This document shows positions 41,788-50,413 of a stretch of 64,000 nt of DNA, in pieces. Each line of letters begins with the position of its first letter. Position 1 is the stretch's first letter. Source of the stretch: Candidatus Thermoflexus japonica (lineage in GTDB: Bacteria; Chloroflexota; Anaerolineae; Thermoflexales; Thermoflexaceae); NCBI GenBank assembly GCA_002898735.1, contig BEHY01000001.1:1-64000 (forward strand). The letters are read 5' to 3'. A model generated the notes under the pieces. The model was not told the DNA's origin. It ran no database searches and was given only the letters and a program-made list of their open reading frames with translations. Both the position numbers and the translations under genes were made by a program.

Positions 41788-42225
41788 TTAGAGGGAAGAT
41801 CCCTCCATCGGGCTCACCCGGATCCGTGCCGCCACATCGGGGTCCAGGGCCAGGGTGGCCCCATCGACCTCCACAATCCATACCGGGCGACGCCGAAGGA
41901 CGCGAACCACCGCACCGGGCAACACGCCCAGATGCGCCAGACGTGCCAAACGATCTCCGGCCACATCTTCGATTTCCATCACGACGACGGACTGCCCGGG
42001 TGGGACATCAGCCAGTGTGGCATGGGAACGTTCCCGGGCCGGCCGGAGTCGGCTCAGCAACCCTCGGAACCAGCGCGCGCTGGTTGAACGCTCCAGATCC
42101 GGCATCTGATAGCCACACTGGGGGCAACAGATTAACGTGCAGCGCGCCCCCATCGGACATTCCACGTGACAGCGGAGATCCGAGGGATCATATTCATGCC
42201 CGCACATCGGACATTGAACGCGCAT
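41788..42225 (-). CDS. feoA: FeoA-domain protein with N-terminal Cys-rich ribbon
   Basis: Protein of 145 residues. The C-terminal 75 residues (LADVPPGQSVVVMEIE...LAHLGVLPGAVVRVLRRR...ATLALDPDVAARIRV) form the SH3-like FeoA domain that assists the FeoB ferrous iron transporter. The N-terminal 45 residues contain eight Cys, in CPMCGHEYDP, CHVECPMGARC and CCPQCGY, probably binding zinc or an Fe-S centre, an addition not found in ordinary FeoA. AAGGAG eight bases before the ATG supports the start. It is 147 bases downstream of feoB on the same strand. Confidence 0.82.
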   Translation of the reverse strand: MRVQCPMCGHEYDPSDLRCHVECPMGARCTLICCPQCGYQMPDLERSTSARWFRGLLSRLRPARERSHATLADVPPGQSVVVMEIEDVAGDRLARLAHLGVLPGAVVRVLRRRPVWIVEVDGATLALDPDVAARIRVSPMEGSSL

Positions 42226-42372
42226 CCATGACGCTCCTTATGGAACAGATCCTCCCTCTCCCTCCTGATCCCGGGAGCCCCAGGGGGAGAGGCCACCCGG
42301 TTTTCTCCGGAGGGCCTGGGGAGGATTTCCCTCCCCGAATCCCGGCCCAGCCGGATCCGTCTCACCCCTCAT

Positions 42373-44373
42373 TCATCCTCCGAACCATCGCAAGGCCCAA
42401 TGGACCACCCCACCCACCAGGAACGCGAAGGGGAAAACGAAGGCGGAGATCGCTGCCGCTGTCCGCCAGCCATGCTCCCGGATCATCATCATGACCGTGG
42501 CGATGCAGGGGATGAAGAGGGTGATCACCACCAGGCTCACCAGGACCTGATGAGGTGTGAGCAAGCCCTCACGCGCCAGATCGAACAAACCGGCAGCCCC
42601 ATAATCCCGGCGGAGGAAGCCCAGGAGGAACATCCCCGCCGTCTGGGGGGGAAGGCCCAGCCATCCGGTCACCAGGGGCCCCATCACGGATTCGATCCGG
42701 CCCAACAGGCCCAGACGATCCAGCCCGAACAGAATCGCCGTGCTCAGCATAAACAGGGGCACCACCTCTTTGAGATACCATTCCAGCCGGGCCAGCGTCT
42801 TCAGAAGCAAATTATCCAGCCGTGGCATCCGCAGCGGCGGCAGCTCCAGGATGAAATCCGAACTTTCCCCCGGGATCACCCGGGCGGCGACATAGCCGAC
42901 CAGACCCAGCACGGCCGCCACGATCCCCAGCCAGATCCCCAGCGCGGCCGGGCCGGCCATGGCGATCATTCCGAAGATCACGCCCAGCTGGGCGGAGCAC
43001 GGAACCGCCAGCGCGAGCAATAACGTCACCAGCACCCGCTCCTTCCGGGTGTGCAGCACCCGGGTGGTCATCGTCGCCATCGTCACACAGCCCAGCCCCA
43101 GCACCAGGGGGAGGACCGCGCGTCCGTTGAGCCCCAGGGCTTTGAAAGGACGATTGAGCATGGCCGCCAGCCGGGGGAGATAGCCGGAATCCTCCATCAG
43201 GCTGAACACCAGGAAGAAGGTGCTCACGATCGGCAATACAATGGCCAGGCCATAAGTCAGGGCCATCGAAATCTGGCCATAAGGCCCGACCAGAAAATCC
43301 CGAACGAGCGGCCAGGGGATCCAGCGTTCGGCCACCGCGGCCAGCCAGGGGATCACCCATGCGCCGAAGACGGTTTCCTCCAGGAAGCCGACCAGCACCT
43401 GGGCGCCGAAAACACCCACGATCTGATAGGTGAGCCAGAGGGCCAGCGCGATGATCAGCCAGCCGGTTACCGGATGGAGCGTAAGCATATCCAGTTGCTG
43501 CCGAAGCCGCGCCCGTGAACTGGCCGCGCGAGGCTTCCGTCGCACCAGGTCCCTTAACAGTTCCTCCGCCCAGCGATGCCGCTGGCGCGCCAGAATATAA
43601 GGGAGCGGACGTCCGTAGTGGGCCTCCAGAGCCTGGCGCAGCGCTGTAGCTTCCCGGCGGAGCGCCTCATCAGGGGTCTGCTGAAGGATCCGAGGGTCCT
43701 GGAGGAGCATCCCCAGCGCCCGATAACGGCGGCCCGGGCCCGGGGGCAACTGCGCTTCCAGTCGTTGGAGCGCCTCCTCCAGCGGCGAATCATAGGTGGG
43801 CCGAACCCGGGGAACGCGGGCCTCATGGATCAGCGCCCGCAGATGATCCAGCCCCTGCCCGGACACGGCTACTGTGGCGACAACCGGGATGCCCAGGCGA
43901 GCGGCCAGGCCCTCCAGATCGATTTCCACCCCCTCCGCCTGCGCCTCATCCATCAGATTCAGGTCCAGAACCATCGGAACCTCCAGCTCAGATAGCTGGA
44001 GGGTGAGGAGGAGGGCCTGACGGAGATACCGGGCATCCGCCACCTGGATGACGGCTTGGGGCCGGGCCGTGAGGAGCACGGATTGGGTGACCTGTTCCTC
44101 CGCCGAAAGCGGGAAAAGGCTCCGGGTCCCGGGTGTGTCCAGGAGCGGACCGCCGTCGGGAAGGCGGCCTACCATGAGATCCACCGTGGTCCCCGGATAA
44201 TTCGAGACCGTCGCATAGCGGCCGGTCAGCTGGAAAAAGAGGGCCGACTTCCCCACATTGGGGGGGCCTACCAGCACCACCGGCCGTCCTTCTCCATCCT
44301 CCGGAATCCGAACGGTCGCCGAATGACAGTGGGCCATAAACGCACGCTGGAAACTTGAGGAGGATGTGACCAT
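42373..44373 (-). CDS. feoB: Ferrous iron transporter FeoB
   Basis: Inner-membrane Fe(II) importer of 666 residues. The G domain has G1 GPPNVGKSALF (36 onward), G2 NYPGTTVDL, G3 DTPGTRSLF and a G4 in LDLNLMDEAQ. The membrane domain begins near residue 290, with Gate-type motifs LPIVSTFFLVFSLMEDSGYLPRLA and GLGCVTMATMTTRVLHTRKER, and the later PCSAQLGVIFG. Length is slightly under the usual 700-770. The start is uncertain between ATG 44373 and 44337, neither with a good site. An AT-rich upstream stretch (44397-44412) in this GC-rich DNA may be promoter or operator. Confidence 0.92.
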   Translation of the reverse strand: MVTSSSSFQRAFMAHCHSATVRIPEDGEGRPVVLVGPPNVGKSALFFQLTGRYATVSNYPGTTVDLMVGRLPDGGPLLDTPGTRSLFPLSAEEQVTQSVLLTARPQAVIQVADARYLRQALLLTLQLSELEVPMVLDLNLMDEAQAEGVEIDLEGLAARLGIPVVATVAVSGQGLDHLRALIHEARVPRVRPTYDSPLEEALQRLEAQLPPGPGRRYRALGMLLQDPRILQQTPDEALRREATALRQALEAHYGRPLPYILARQRHRWAEELLRDLVRRKPRAASSRARLRQQLDMLTLHPVTGWLIIALALWLTYQIVGVFGAQVLVGFLEETVFGAWVIPWLAAVAERWIPWPLVRDFLVGPYGQISMALTYGLAIVLPIVSTFFLVFSLMEDSGYLPRLAAMLNRPFKALGLNGRAVLPLVLGLGCVTMATMTTRVLHTRKERVLVTLLLALAVPCSAQLGVIFGMIAMAGPAALGIWLGIVAAVLGLVGYVAARVIPGESSDFILELPPLRMPRLDNLLLKTLARLEWYLKEVVPLFMLSTAILFGLDRLGLLGRIESVMGPLVTGWLGLPPQTAGMFLLGFLRRDYGAAGLFDLAREGLLTPHQVLVSLVVITLFIPCIATVMMMIREHGWRTAAAISAFVFPFAFLVGGVVHWALRWFGG

Positions 44374-44396
44374 GCGACCGATTTTCGGAAATCATC

Positions 44397-44412
44397 TTTT
44401 TTAAATTTAAAT
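44397..44412 (-). promoter_or_regulatory. AT-rich palindromic stretch upstream of feoB
   Basis: TTTTTTAAATTTAAAT, with TTTAAATTTAAA as a perfect palindrome, about 25 bases before the feoB start. Compositionally out of place here. It could hold a -10 element or bind an iron-responsive regulator; it does not match a Fur or DtxR consensus. Confidence 0.35.
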
Positions 44413-44516
44413 CGCCCGCCGGGGAATGACAGTGAAGACCCTCACAAGAGATCGCTGAGGAATGACAGACTTGCCATCGCAGGACAACGGCTTATAGCTG
44501 GGCGACAACGCCGTTT

Positions 44517-44572
44517 GAGGGGAGAGCCGTGGGAGCAGGCGGCAGAGTCGTCTGCCCCGTGACTCTCCCCTC
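44517..44572. terminator. Nested stem-loop downstream of the DUF4349 gene
   Basis: GAGGGGAGAG (44517-44526) pairs with CTCTCCCCTC (44563-44572); inside, GGCAGA-GTCG-TCTGCC (44541-44556). It lies about 75 bases beyond the stop of the DUF4349 gene on the minus strand, without a T tract. Confidence 0.45.
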
Positions 44573-44647
44573 CATCCGCGAGGGAGAGGCAAGGCCCTGG
44601 GGGGATATCTCTCCCACCAAACCCCTGGAATGCGCAGCGCAGGTGAG

Positions 44648-45580
44648 CTACGCCTTTGGCCGGTGGCGATTCCGGAGCCGATAAACCGCGAAAGCGATCA
44701 CCCCGGCTGGGAACACAAAGGGGCCGCCCAGCACCAGCACCCAGATGCTGATATCCACCAGAGCCCGCAGCAGGACCCCCAGCACATCGGTGGCCTCGCG
44801 GAACGTTTCCCCGGGATTCCAGACGACGGGGGTTGGCGTGGGGGTGGGCGTCGGCGTGGGCCGCAGCGGCTCCAGGATGACCGTGATCAGCGAGTAAGCG
44901 GAACGCCCCTTCAGGAAGTTCATGCGGCCTTTCACCTGGGCGATTTCCCCCTCCAGCTCCCGCAACCGCGCTTCCACCTGAAGGGCTTCTTCCACAGACT
45001 TCGCCTCTTTCAGGAACTCCCGGAGCCGGGCCGCCGCGGCCTCCAGGTTGGCCAGCCGGGCCTCCAGGTCGACATACTCCTGGCTGACATCCTGGCCGGA
45101 GGTGTTTTCATCTGCGACCTTCACCCCAATGCGCCGCAACCGGCCCAGGGTCTCCTCGAAGCGTTCCGAAGGCACCGCGAACGTCAGGCTGGCATATTTT
45201 TCCTGGTCCTGGAACCAGGTCCGGCTGTTCAGGATGTAGCCCCCCACATCCGCGACCAGCCCCTCGATGCGGGTGAGGGCCTCATCGACGCTGGAGACCA
45301 GGAGCCGCATCTCGGCGTTTTTGATGATCATGCGGGCGGCGGGGTTGGGGAGCACGCCCGGGGGATTCACCGTGACAACCGCTGGCGTGGCGGCAGGCGC
45401 GCCGGCAGCCGGTGCCCCCTTCAGCCGTTGCGCATCCTCCGCCGCCGGTCCGCCTGCGCTCTCGATCTGAGGCCGGACCGCGGCCGGCGCTCGAGGGACT
45501 TCCGCAGGGGTTGGCCGCGCAGCCGGCGCGCACGCGGCCAGGAGCAGCCCAAGGACGATCCCAGAAAGCAGCGGGCGCAT
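44648..45580 (-). CDS. DUF4349 lipoprotein
   Basis: Predicted lipoprotein of 310 residues: signal with lipobox LLAAC (Cys17), Ala/Pro-rich linker to about residue 80, and a DUF4349 domain (MIIKNAEMRLLVSSVDEALTRIEGLVADVGGYILNS...VPSERFEETLGRLRRIG) with a coiled coil of about 60 residues in DLEARLANLEAAAARLREFL. A PTPTPTPTP hinge precedes a C-terminal transmembrane helix (about 275-300), so both ends may contact the membrane. Function is unknown; the family is common in Gram-positive bacteria and Chloroflexota. AAGGAGG five bases before the ATG sets the start. Confidence 0.85.
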   Translation of the reverse strand: MRPLLSGIVLGLLLAACAPAARPTPAEVPRAPAAVRPQIESAGGPAAEDAQRLKGAPAAGAPAATPAVVTVNPPGVLPNPAARMIIKNAEMRLLVSSVDEALTRIEGLVADVGGYILNSRTWFQDQEKYASLTFAVPSERFEETLGRLRRIGVKVADENTSGQDVSQEYVDLEARLANLEAAAARLREFLKEAKSVEEALQVEARLRELEGEIAQVKGRMNFLKGRSAYSLITVILEPLRPTPTPTPTPTPVVWNPGETFREATDVLGVLLRALVDISIWVLVLGGPFVFPAGVIAFAVYRLRNRHRPKA

Positions 45581-46043
45581 AGGAACCTCCTTCCTGTGGA
45601 TCTCATAAAGAGGACGCCGGGCTCTGGATGAAAGTTCCCGTGGCGGGAAGGCCTTTCAACATCGGGGTTGCCCGGCGGGCTCCCCAGGGGCCATCCCGTT
45701 GCGCGATCCGGACCATCCACCCGGAACACCTCGATGCCCGGAGCCCAATGGTAGCCGGTTGAACGGGATCCCTCTAAAATCAATAGCAGTCAGGGCGATG
45801 GATGTTTCACGAGCGATGCCGCTCGTCCGGGTTTGGGGGCTGTGCGGGGCGCTTCCGGCACTCCGCGCATCCCTCCAGGTGTTTTCCCCTTGTGGCTCCC
45901 CGGGCCACGAGAAAGGAAGGTCGGAAGGGTCTTCTCGCCTTCCCCGGATCGGGGCCCGGGGGCGGATATCGGGTTCCCCATATGTCACCTTTTCAGGGGC
46001 TGGCGCATCGAATCTTCTGGGGTGAAGGAGGAGGAATCCATCG
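45581..46043. other. 463-base divergent intergenic region between the DUF4349 and def genes
   Basis: No gene seen. It holds a TAAAAT (45775-45780) that could be a -10 for def, without a well-placed -35; a hairpin ACGAGCG-ATGC-CGCTCGT at 45809-45826; a hairpin with loop CTTCCGG at 45844-45866; and GC-rich inverted repeats near 45950. GGAGGAGGA precedes the def start. The leader would be about 260 bases. Confidence 0.5.
45844..45866 (+). repeat. CTTCCGG-loop hairpin upstream of def
   Basis: GCGGGGCG and CACTCCGC pair around CTTCCGG (one mismatch, one G-T pair). GGGGCGCTTCCGGC is identical to 27334-27347 upstream of ubiE, and both are followed by CCCTCCA. Confidence 0.5.
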
Positions 46044-46595
46044 ATGGCAGTGCGACCGATTGTCATGGCGGATCAACCGATCCTGCGGCAGAAGGCGGAA
46101 CCCGTCGCGCGGATCACGCCGGCCCTCCGCCGCCTGATCGACGACATGGTCGAGACCATGCGGGCGGCGGAGGGGATCGGCCTGGCCGCGCCCCAGGTCG
46201 GGGAATCCCTCCGCGTGATCGTGGTGGAGGTCCCTGAGGACGAGGAGGTCCCCGGGAGTGGCGTGCTGTATGTGGTGATCAACCCGGAGATCGTGGAGGC
46301 CTCCCCGGAGATCGTGGAGGGAGTGGAAGGTTGCCTCTCCATCCCCGGATGGTATGGCTGGGTTCCCCGCGCCCGGTCCGTCACGGTGCGGGGCCTGAAC
46401 CGCGATGGGCGAAGGGTTCGGATCCGGGCGGAGGGCCTGGTGGCCCGGGTGTTCCAGCACGAGATCGACCATCTGGACGGCATCCTCTTCCCGGACCGGA
46501 TCACGGACCCCACCCGCATCTGGCGCGTTCAGCCCGCCCGGGAGGCCGTCCCGGAGCCTGTCCCGGCCGATGTTTCCCCCCGCTCGCGCCATTAA
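46044..46595 (+). CDS. def: Peptide deformylase
   Basis: Removes the formyl group from the initiator methionine of new proteins. The 183-residue enzyme has all three motifs: GIGLAAPQVG (45-53), EGCLSIPG with metal ligand Cys97, and QHEIDHLDG with His139, catalytic Glu140 and His143. The start follows GGAGGAGGA by about nine bases. The thioredoxin reductase gene begins 39 bases later on the same strand and is probably co-transcribed. Confidence 0.95.
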   Translation: MAVRPIVMADQPILRQKAEPVARITPALRRLIDDMVETMRAAEGIGLAAPQVGESLRVIVVEVPEDEEVPGSGVLYVVINPEIVEASPEIVEGVEGCLSIPGWYGWVPRARSVTVRGLNRDGRRVRIRAEGLVARVFQHEIDHLDGILFPDRITDPTRIWRVQPAREAVPEPVPADVSPRSRH

Positions 46596-46634
46596 GGGAC
46601 ACAAGCTACGAACCTGTTCCGGAGGGAAGCTCGA

Positions 46635-47585
46635 ATGGAGAACCTGATCATTCTGGGGGCCGGGCCCGCCGGGTTAACGGCGGCCCTCTACGCTGCACGG
46701 GCGAATCTCTCACCGCTGGTCATCACCGGCAACAGCGTCGGCGGTCAGATCGCCACCACGGATGTGGTGGAGAACTTCCCAGGCTTTCCAGAGCCCATCG
46801 GCGGCGCCGAGCTGGCCGAGCGCATGAAGCAGCAGGCCGAACGCTTCGGTGCCCGCTTCGAGTTCGATGAGGCGATCGAAGTCGATTTCCGGCGTCATCC
46901 TTTCCGGGTGCGCACGTATAGCGAGGAATATGAGGCGAAAGCGGTGATCGTGGCCACCGGGGCGACCCCCCGGCGCCTGAACGTCCCCGGCGAGCAGGAG
47001 TTCTGGGGGCGGGGCGTCTCGGTATGCGCCACCTGCGATGGCTTTTTCTTCACCGACAAGGAAGTGGTGGTGGTGGGCGGTGGCGACAGCGCCTTCCAGG
47101 AAGGGCTGTTCCTCACCCGCTATGCCCGGAAGGTCACCATCATCCACCGGCGGGATCAGTTCCGCGCCCAGCCCATCCTTCAGGAGCGCGCGCGGAGCCA
47201 TCCGAAGGTCTCCTTCCTGATGAACACCGTGGTCACCGCCATCCTGGGGGACGGCAAAGTGCGGGCCGTGCGGCTGAGGAATGTGAAGACCGGGGAAGAA
47301 TGGGAATTCCCCACTGACGGCGTGTTTATCTTCATCGGTTACGAGCCCAACACGGCGCTGTTCCGGGGACAGCTGGAGATGGACGAGGCGGGTTACATCA
47401 AAGTCAACGAGCGGCTACACACCAGCGTTCCCGGCGTCTTCGCCGCCGGCGAAGTGCATGACCGATGGTTCCGACAGGCCATCACCTCGGCAGGATTCGG
47501 GGCGATGGCGGCGATGGAGGCGGAGAAATTCCTGGCCGAGCTGGAGCACCGGGGCTACCCGGCCCTGGCTTCCACAGGCGGATAG
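46635..47585 (+). CDS. trxB: Thioredoxin reductase
   Basis: Flavoenzyme of 316 residues that reduces thioredoxin with NADPH. FAD-binding [17 protein letters not shown] at the N-terminus, the redox pair CATCDG (Cys131, Cys134), the pyridine nucleotide motif [19 protein letters not shown], and the second FAD motif in GVFAAGEV. The NADPH-binding loop HRRDQFRA is typical. One small oddity is that the last motif reads [12 protein letters not shown], slightly off the usual AGDV. GGAGGGA precedes the start. Thioredoxin itself is not encoded nearby. Confidence 0.94.
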   Translation: MENLIILGAGPAGLTAALYAARANLSPLVITGNSVGGQIATTDVVENFPGFPEPIGGAELAERMKQQAERFGARFEFDEAIEVDFRRHPFRVRTYSEEYEAKAVIVATGATPRRLNVPGEQEFWGRGVSVCATCDGFFFTDKEVVVVGGGDSAFQEGLFLTRYARKVTIIHRRDQFRAQPILQERARSHPKVSFLMNTVVTAILGDGKVRAVRLRNVKTGEEWEFPTDGVFIFIGYEPNTALFRGQLEMDEAGYIKVNERLHTSVPGVFAAGEVHDRWFRQAITSAGFGAMAAMEAEKFLAELEHRGYPALASTGG

Positions 47586-47684
47586 CTTTCTTCCCCCTCC
47601 CGTTCGGCCCTTTTCAGGGTAGAGGATCCTCTCATCTCCCCTTTCGCAGGATGACCGGCGTGACGTCGCCTGCCTCATCGGCCT

Positions 47685-47712
47685 GGGGCCGGCCGTCCGG
47701 GCGGCCGGCCCC
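47685..47712. terminator. Hairpin between convergent trxB and NERD-like genes
   Basis: GGGGCCGGCCG (47685-47695) and CGGCCGGCCCC (47702-47712) form a perfect 11-base-pair stem with loop TCCGGG. Positioned between two convergent genes, it could serve both directions; no T tract. Confidence 0.55.
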
Positions 47713-47802
47713 GCCCCAGAGAGCTCCGCTCGCTCCCCTCCCCGTTGGCCTCGGGGGCTGCAGGAAGGGCACATCCCTGAATCGCCCTGTTCCATAAAAA
47801 CG

Positions 47803-48504
47803 CTACACTTCTGAATCCGGCGCGGGGAGAACCCGCCGGAGCGCTTCCTGGAGATCCCGGGGAAGGGCGCTCTGCCGCCCCTCTTTTCGCAGCCACTCCT
47901 TGAGTTTCCGTGCGTGGACGACCGGGATGCTGCTGCCTTCCACATCCAGGCGCGCTTCCGGATGGGTGAAGACGATAACAGGCTGGATAGGGACCTCTTT
48001 CCCATCCAGCTGACGGGCGAAATGGCGACGGAGCGCTTCCGCCTCCAGCCGGGCTTCCCGGGTCGGGTTCCCCAGGGTATCCTGAGCCATCCAGCGCAGG
48101 AAGCGCCGGAAGGGCCCCATCGGCTGGGACCATCGGTCGTTCCGACAGCGGATCTCCCCCCGCTGCCATTTGACGACGAAGGTCCGCACCCCATCCGGGC
48201 CGACCAGGACATGGTCCGCGGGGAGCATATAGTGGTAGAGGGTATATCGATCATCCAGGCCTTTGAGCGCCTGGGTCAACGCCGCCTCCGGCCGGTCCGG
48301 GCGCACGAAACGATGGATGTAATAAATCCCGATCTGGGTCAGCCCAAACCCCACGAAAAAGGCGATGACCGGGATGAAAGCGAGCTGAGGATACAGCAGG
48401 GAAGTCACCAGCCCGAGGATCAGGATAATATAGCCGATAGGGAAGGCCCAGTTGCCGATCGCCGCCCGACGCTGGATATACCGCTCGTTGCGCACCACTT
48501 TCAT
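47803..48504 (-). CDS. Membrane protein with NERD-like domain
   Basis: Protein of 233 residues: an N-terminal basic stretch, two transmembrane helices (about 23-65), then a domain starting near residue 80 with LYHYMLPADHVLVGPDGVRTFVVKWQRGEIRCRNDRWSQP and IQPVIVFTHPEARLDV. This pattern is that of the nuclease-related NERD domain; Glu and Lys residues needed for catalysis are partly present, so activity is uncertain. ATG 48504 has GGGAGG ten bases upstream; the in-frame TTG 48513 overlaps that site. Confidence 0.72.
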   Translation of the reverse strand: MKVVRNERYIQRRAAIGNWAFPIGYIILILGLVTSLLYPQLAFIPVIAFFVGFGLTQIGIYYIHRFVRPDRPEAALTQALKGLDDRYTLYHYMLPADHVLVGPDGVRTFVVKWQRGEIRCRNDRWSQPMGPFRRFLRWMAQDTLGNPTREARLEAEALRRHFARQLDGKEVPIQPVIVFTHPEARLDVEGSSIPVVHARKLKEWLRKEGRQSALPRDLQEALRRVLPAPDSEV

Positions 48505-48604
48505 CGGTTTCAAGCCTCCCAGCCGAAGTTGGGAACCGGGTCGGGTGGTGTTCCCGCCACGGGGCGCCGATGGAGAAGAAAGCGGTTACAGGACAAATCT
48601 CTCC

Positions 48605-48916
48605 TCACGCGCCTCGCAGCCGATGATACTCCTCGGGGCTCAGGAAGCGCCCCCCTTCGATGGTCCGTTCCACCACGCGATAATGCTCATCCAGATGAAC
48701 TTCCGCCCGCATCAGCTGGAAGCAACGGTCGTCCATGATCTCCTTGATCAGCACGTAGCCCGCTCCGGCCTCCTCCGGATTCAGGTCGTACCGGCGATCC
48801 GCCCGGACAGCAACCGGGGCCCCACATCGCCCGCACTGCACATACAGCCAGATCGCATCGGGATCGTGCTCCACAGCCCCTCCGCCCAGAAGCTCACGAA
48901 TCCTGCGCCAGATCAT
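48605..48916 (-). CDS. Small protein with one Cys pair, unknown function
   Basis: Protein of 103 residues. It contains a single CGRCGAPVAV motif near residue 28, reminiscent of half a zinc ribbon, and a KEIMDDRCFQLMRAEVHLD segment. No membrane segment. Not recognised beyond that; small proteins of this sort occur in Chloroflexota genomes. An AAGGGGG lies upstream of ATG 48916. It sits between fabF and the NERD-like gene on the same strand. Confidence 0.7.
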   Translation of the reverse strand: MIWRRIRELLGGGAVEHDPDAIWLYVQCGRCGAPVAVRADRRYDLNPEEAGAGYVLIKEIMDDRCFQLMRAEVHLDEHYRVVERTIEGGRFLSPEEYHRLRGA

Positions 48917-48964
48917 CGCCAGATCCCCCTTTCTGGAAGGCGGGCCTGCGCTCGGAACCGCATT

Positions 48965-50281
48965 CTATCCTGACGGAACCGCCGTCGGGCTTAACCCGGG
49001 AGGGGCTTCCCCTTCGTAACCCTCCCAGCGCCCGAGGACCAGCGAGACGTTATGCCCCCCGAAACCGAAGGCGTTCACCAGGGCCCGGCGCACCCTGGCG
49101 TTGCGGGCCACGTTGGGGACGTAATCCAGATCGCATTCGGGATCGGGGGTTTCATAATTGATTGTGGGATGGATGATCTGGTGAACCAGCGTCAGCGCCG
49201 TGGCGATGGTGCCCAGAGCCCCCGCCGCGCCCATGGTGTGGCCGATCATGGACTTGGTGGCGCTGATCGGGATCCGGTAAGCGGTTTCCCCGAACACCTG
49301 CTTGATGGCCATCGTCTCGATCGGATCATTCAACCGGGTGGAGGTCCCATGGGCGTTGATGTAATCGATCTCCTCGGGCCGGAGCCCCGCATCCTGGAGG
49401 GCCCAGCGCATGGCGCGGGCCGCTCCAGCCCCATCCGGTTCGGGCGCCGCCACGTGGTGGGCGTCTGCGGCATTGCCGTAGCCCAGGACCTCCGCATAGA
49501 TCCGGGCGCCCCGGGCACGGGCGTGGGAGAGCCGTTCCAGCACCAGGATCCCGGCGCCCTCGGCGTAAACGAATCCATCCCGATGGGCATCGAAGGGACG
49601 GCTGGCCCGCTCGGGCTCCTCGTTCCGGGTGGAAAGGGCCCGCATGGCCGCAAAGCCGGCGATGGCGAAATCCGTGATCAGGGCCTCCACGCCGCCGCAG
49701 ATCACCACATCTGCGATGCCCCGGCGGATCCACTCGGCCGCCTCCCCGACCGCCTGGGCGCCGGTGGCGCAGGCGGCAGCGACCGTGGCGATCGGTCCTT
49801 TTGCCCCGAAGTAAACGCTCACGTGGTGGCTCGGCATGTTGGGGATCGAAGCAACGAGGGCGAAGGGGCTCACCCGGGCCAGCCCCTGGGTGCGGAAGAT
49901 CTGGATCTGACGGTCGGCCACCTCATAGCCCCCCATCCCAACCCCAATCAGCGTCCCCACCCGCTCGGGATCCGGGAAGCCATCGAACCCCGCGTCCCGC
50001 ACAGCTTCCAGCGCCGCCACCACGGCGAACTGGGAACAGCGGGCCATGCGCCGGGCCTCTTTCGGGGAGAGGGCCACGGTCGGATCGAAACCCTTCACCT
50101 CGCCGGCGATGCGGACCGGGAGCCCTGAGGCATCGAACTGGGTGATGGGACCGATGCCGGAGCGGCCGGCGATCAGGCCCTCCCAGAACATCCGCACGTT
50201 CAGGCCGAGGGGGGAAAGGGCCCCCATCCCGGTGATCACCACCCGCTGGGTTTCGGAGCGGGAAAGCGACATCTGGCTCAT
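48965..50281 (-). CDS. fabF: 3-oxoacyl-ACP synthase II (FabF)
   Basis: Condensing enzyme of fatty acid elongation, 438 residues. The thiolase fold has the nucleophile Cys171 in TVAAACATGAQAVGEA, and the two His plus Lys of the active site: His311 in NAHGTST, Lys343 and His348 in ATKSMIGHTMGAAG. The FGFGGHNVSLVL C-terminal motif is present. Other fab genes are not in the window, so it may be an orphan paralogue for a special acyl chain. ATG 50281 is assumed; ATG 50272 is as likely, since neither has a strong site. Confidence 0.93.
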   Translation of the reverse strand: MSQMSLSRSETQRVVITGMGALSPLGLNVRMFWEGLIAGRSGIGPITQFDASGLPVRIAGEVKGFDPTVALSPKEARRMARCSQFAVVAALEAVRDAGFDGFPDPERVGTLIGVGMGGYEVADRQIQIFRTQGLARVSPFALVASIPNMPSHHVSVYFGAKGPIATVAAACATGAQAVGEAAEWIRRGIADVVICGGVEALITDFAIAGFAAMRALSTRNEEPERASRPFDAHRDGFVYAEGAGILVLERLSHARARGARIYAEVLGYGNAADAHHVAAPEPDGAGAARAMRWALQDAGLRPEEIDYINAHGTSTRLNDPIETMAIKQVFGETAYRIPISATKSMIGHTMGAAGALGTIATALTLVHQIIHPTINYETPDPECDLDYVPNVARNARVRRALVNAFGFGGHNVSLVLGRWEGYEGEAPPGLSPTAVPSG

Positions 50282-50413
50282 CCAGGGGAACCGGTATCGA
50301 TCTTCCTGAGTCCCATACTGCAAAGCTCCGAGGAGACAAGCATCGTTCTGGAACCGGACGGGCCACCGGGGGCGATCCACCCGGCGGGAACCCCCCCAGC
50401 GATGGCCCCCCGA

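Noticed and set aside
44397-44412. Fur or DtxR box upstream of feoB
   Set aside because: The stretch is AT-rich and palindromic but matches neither consensus, so it is listed only as an unassigned regulatory candidate.
45581-46043. Riboswitch in the long leader of def
   Set aside because: Hairpins are present but no conserved riboswitch core was recognised, and one hairpin belongs to a dispersed family.
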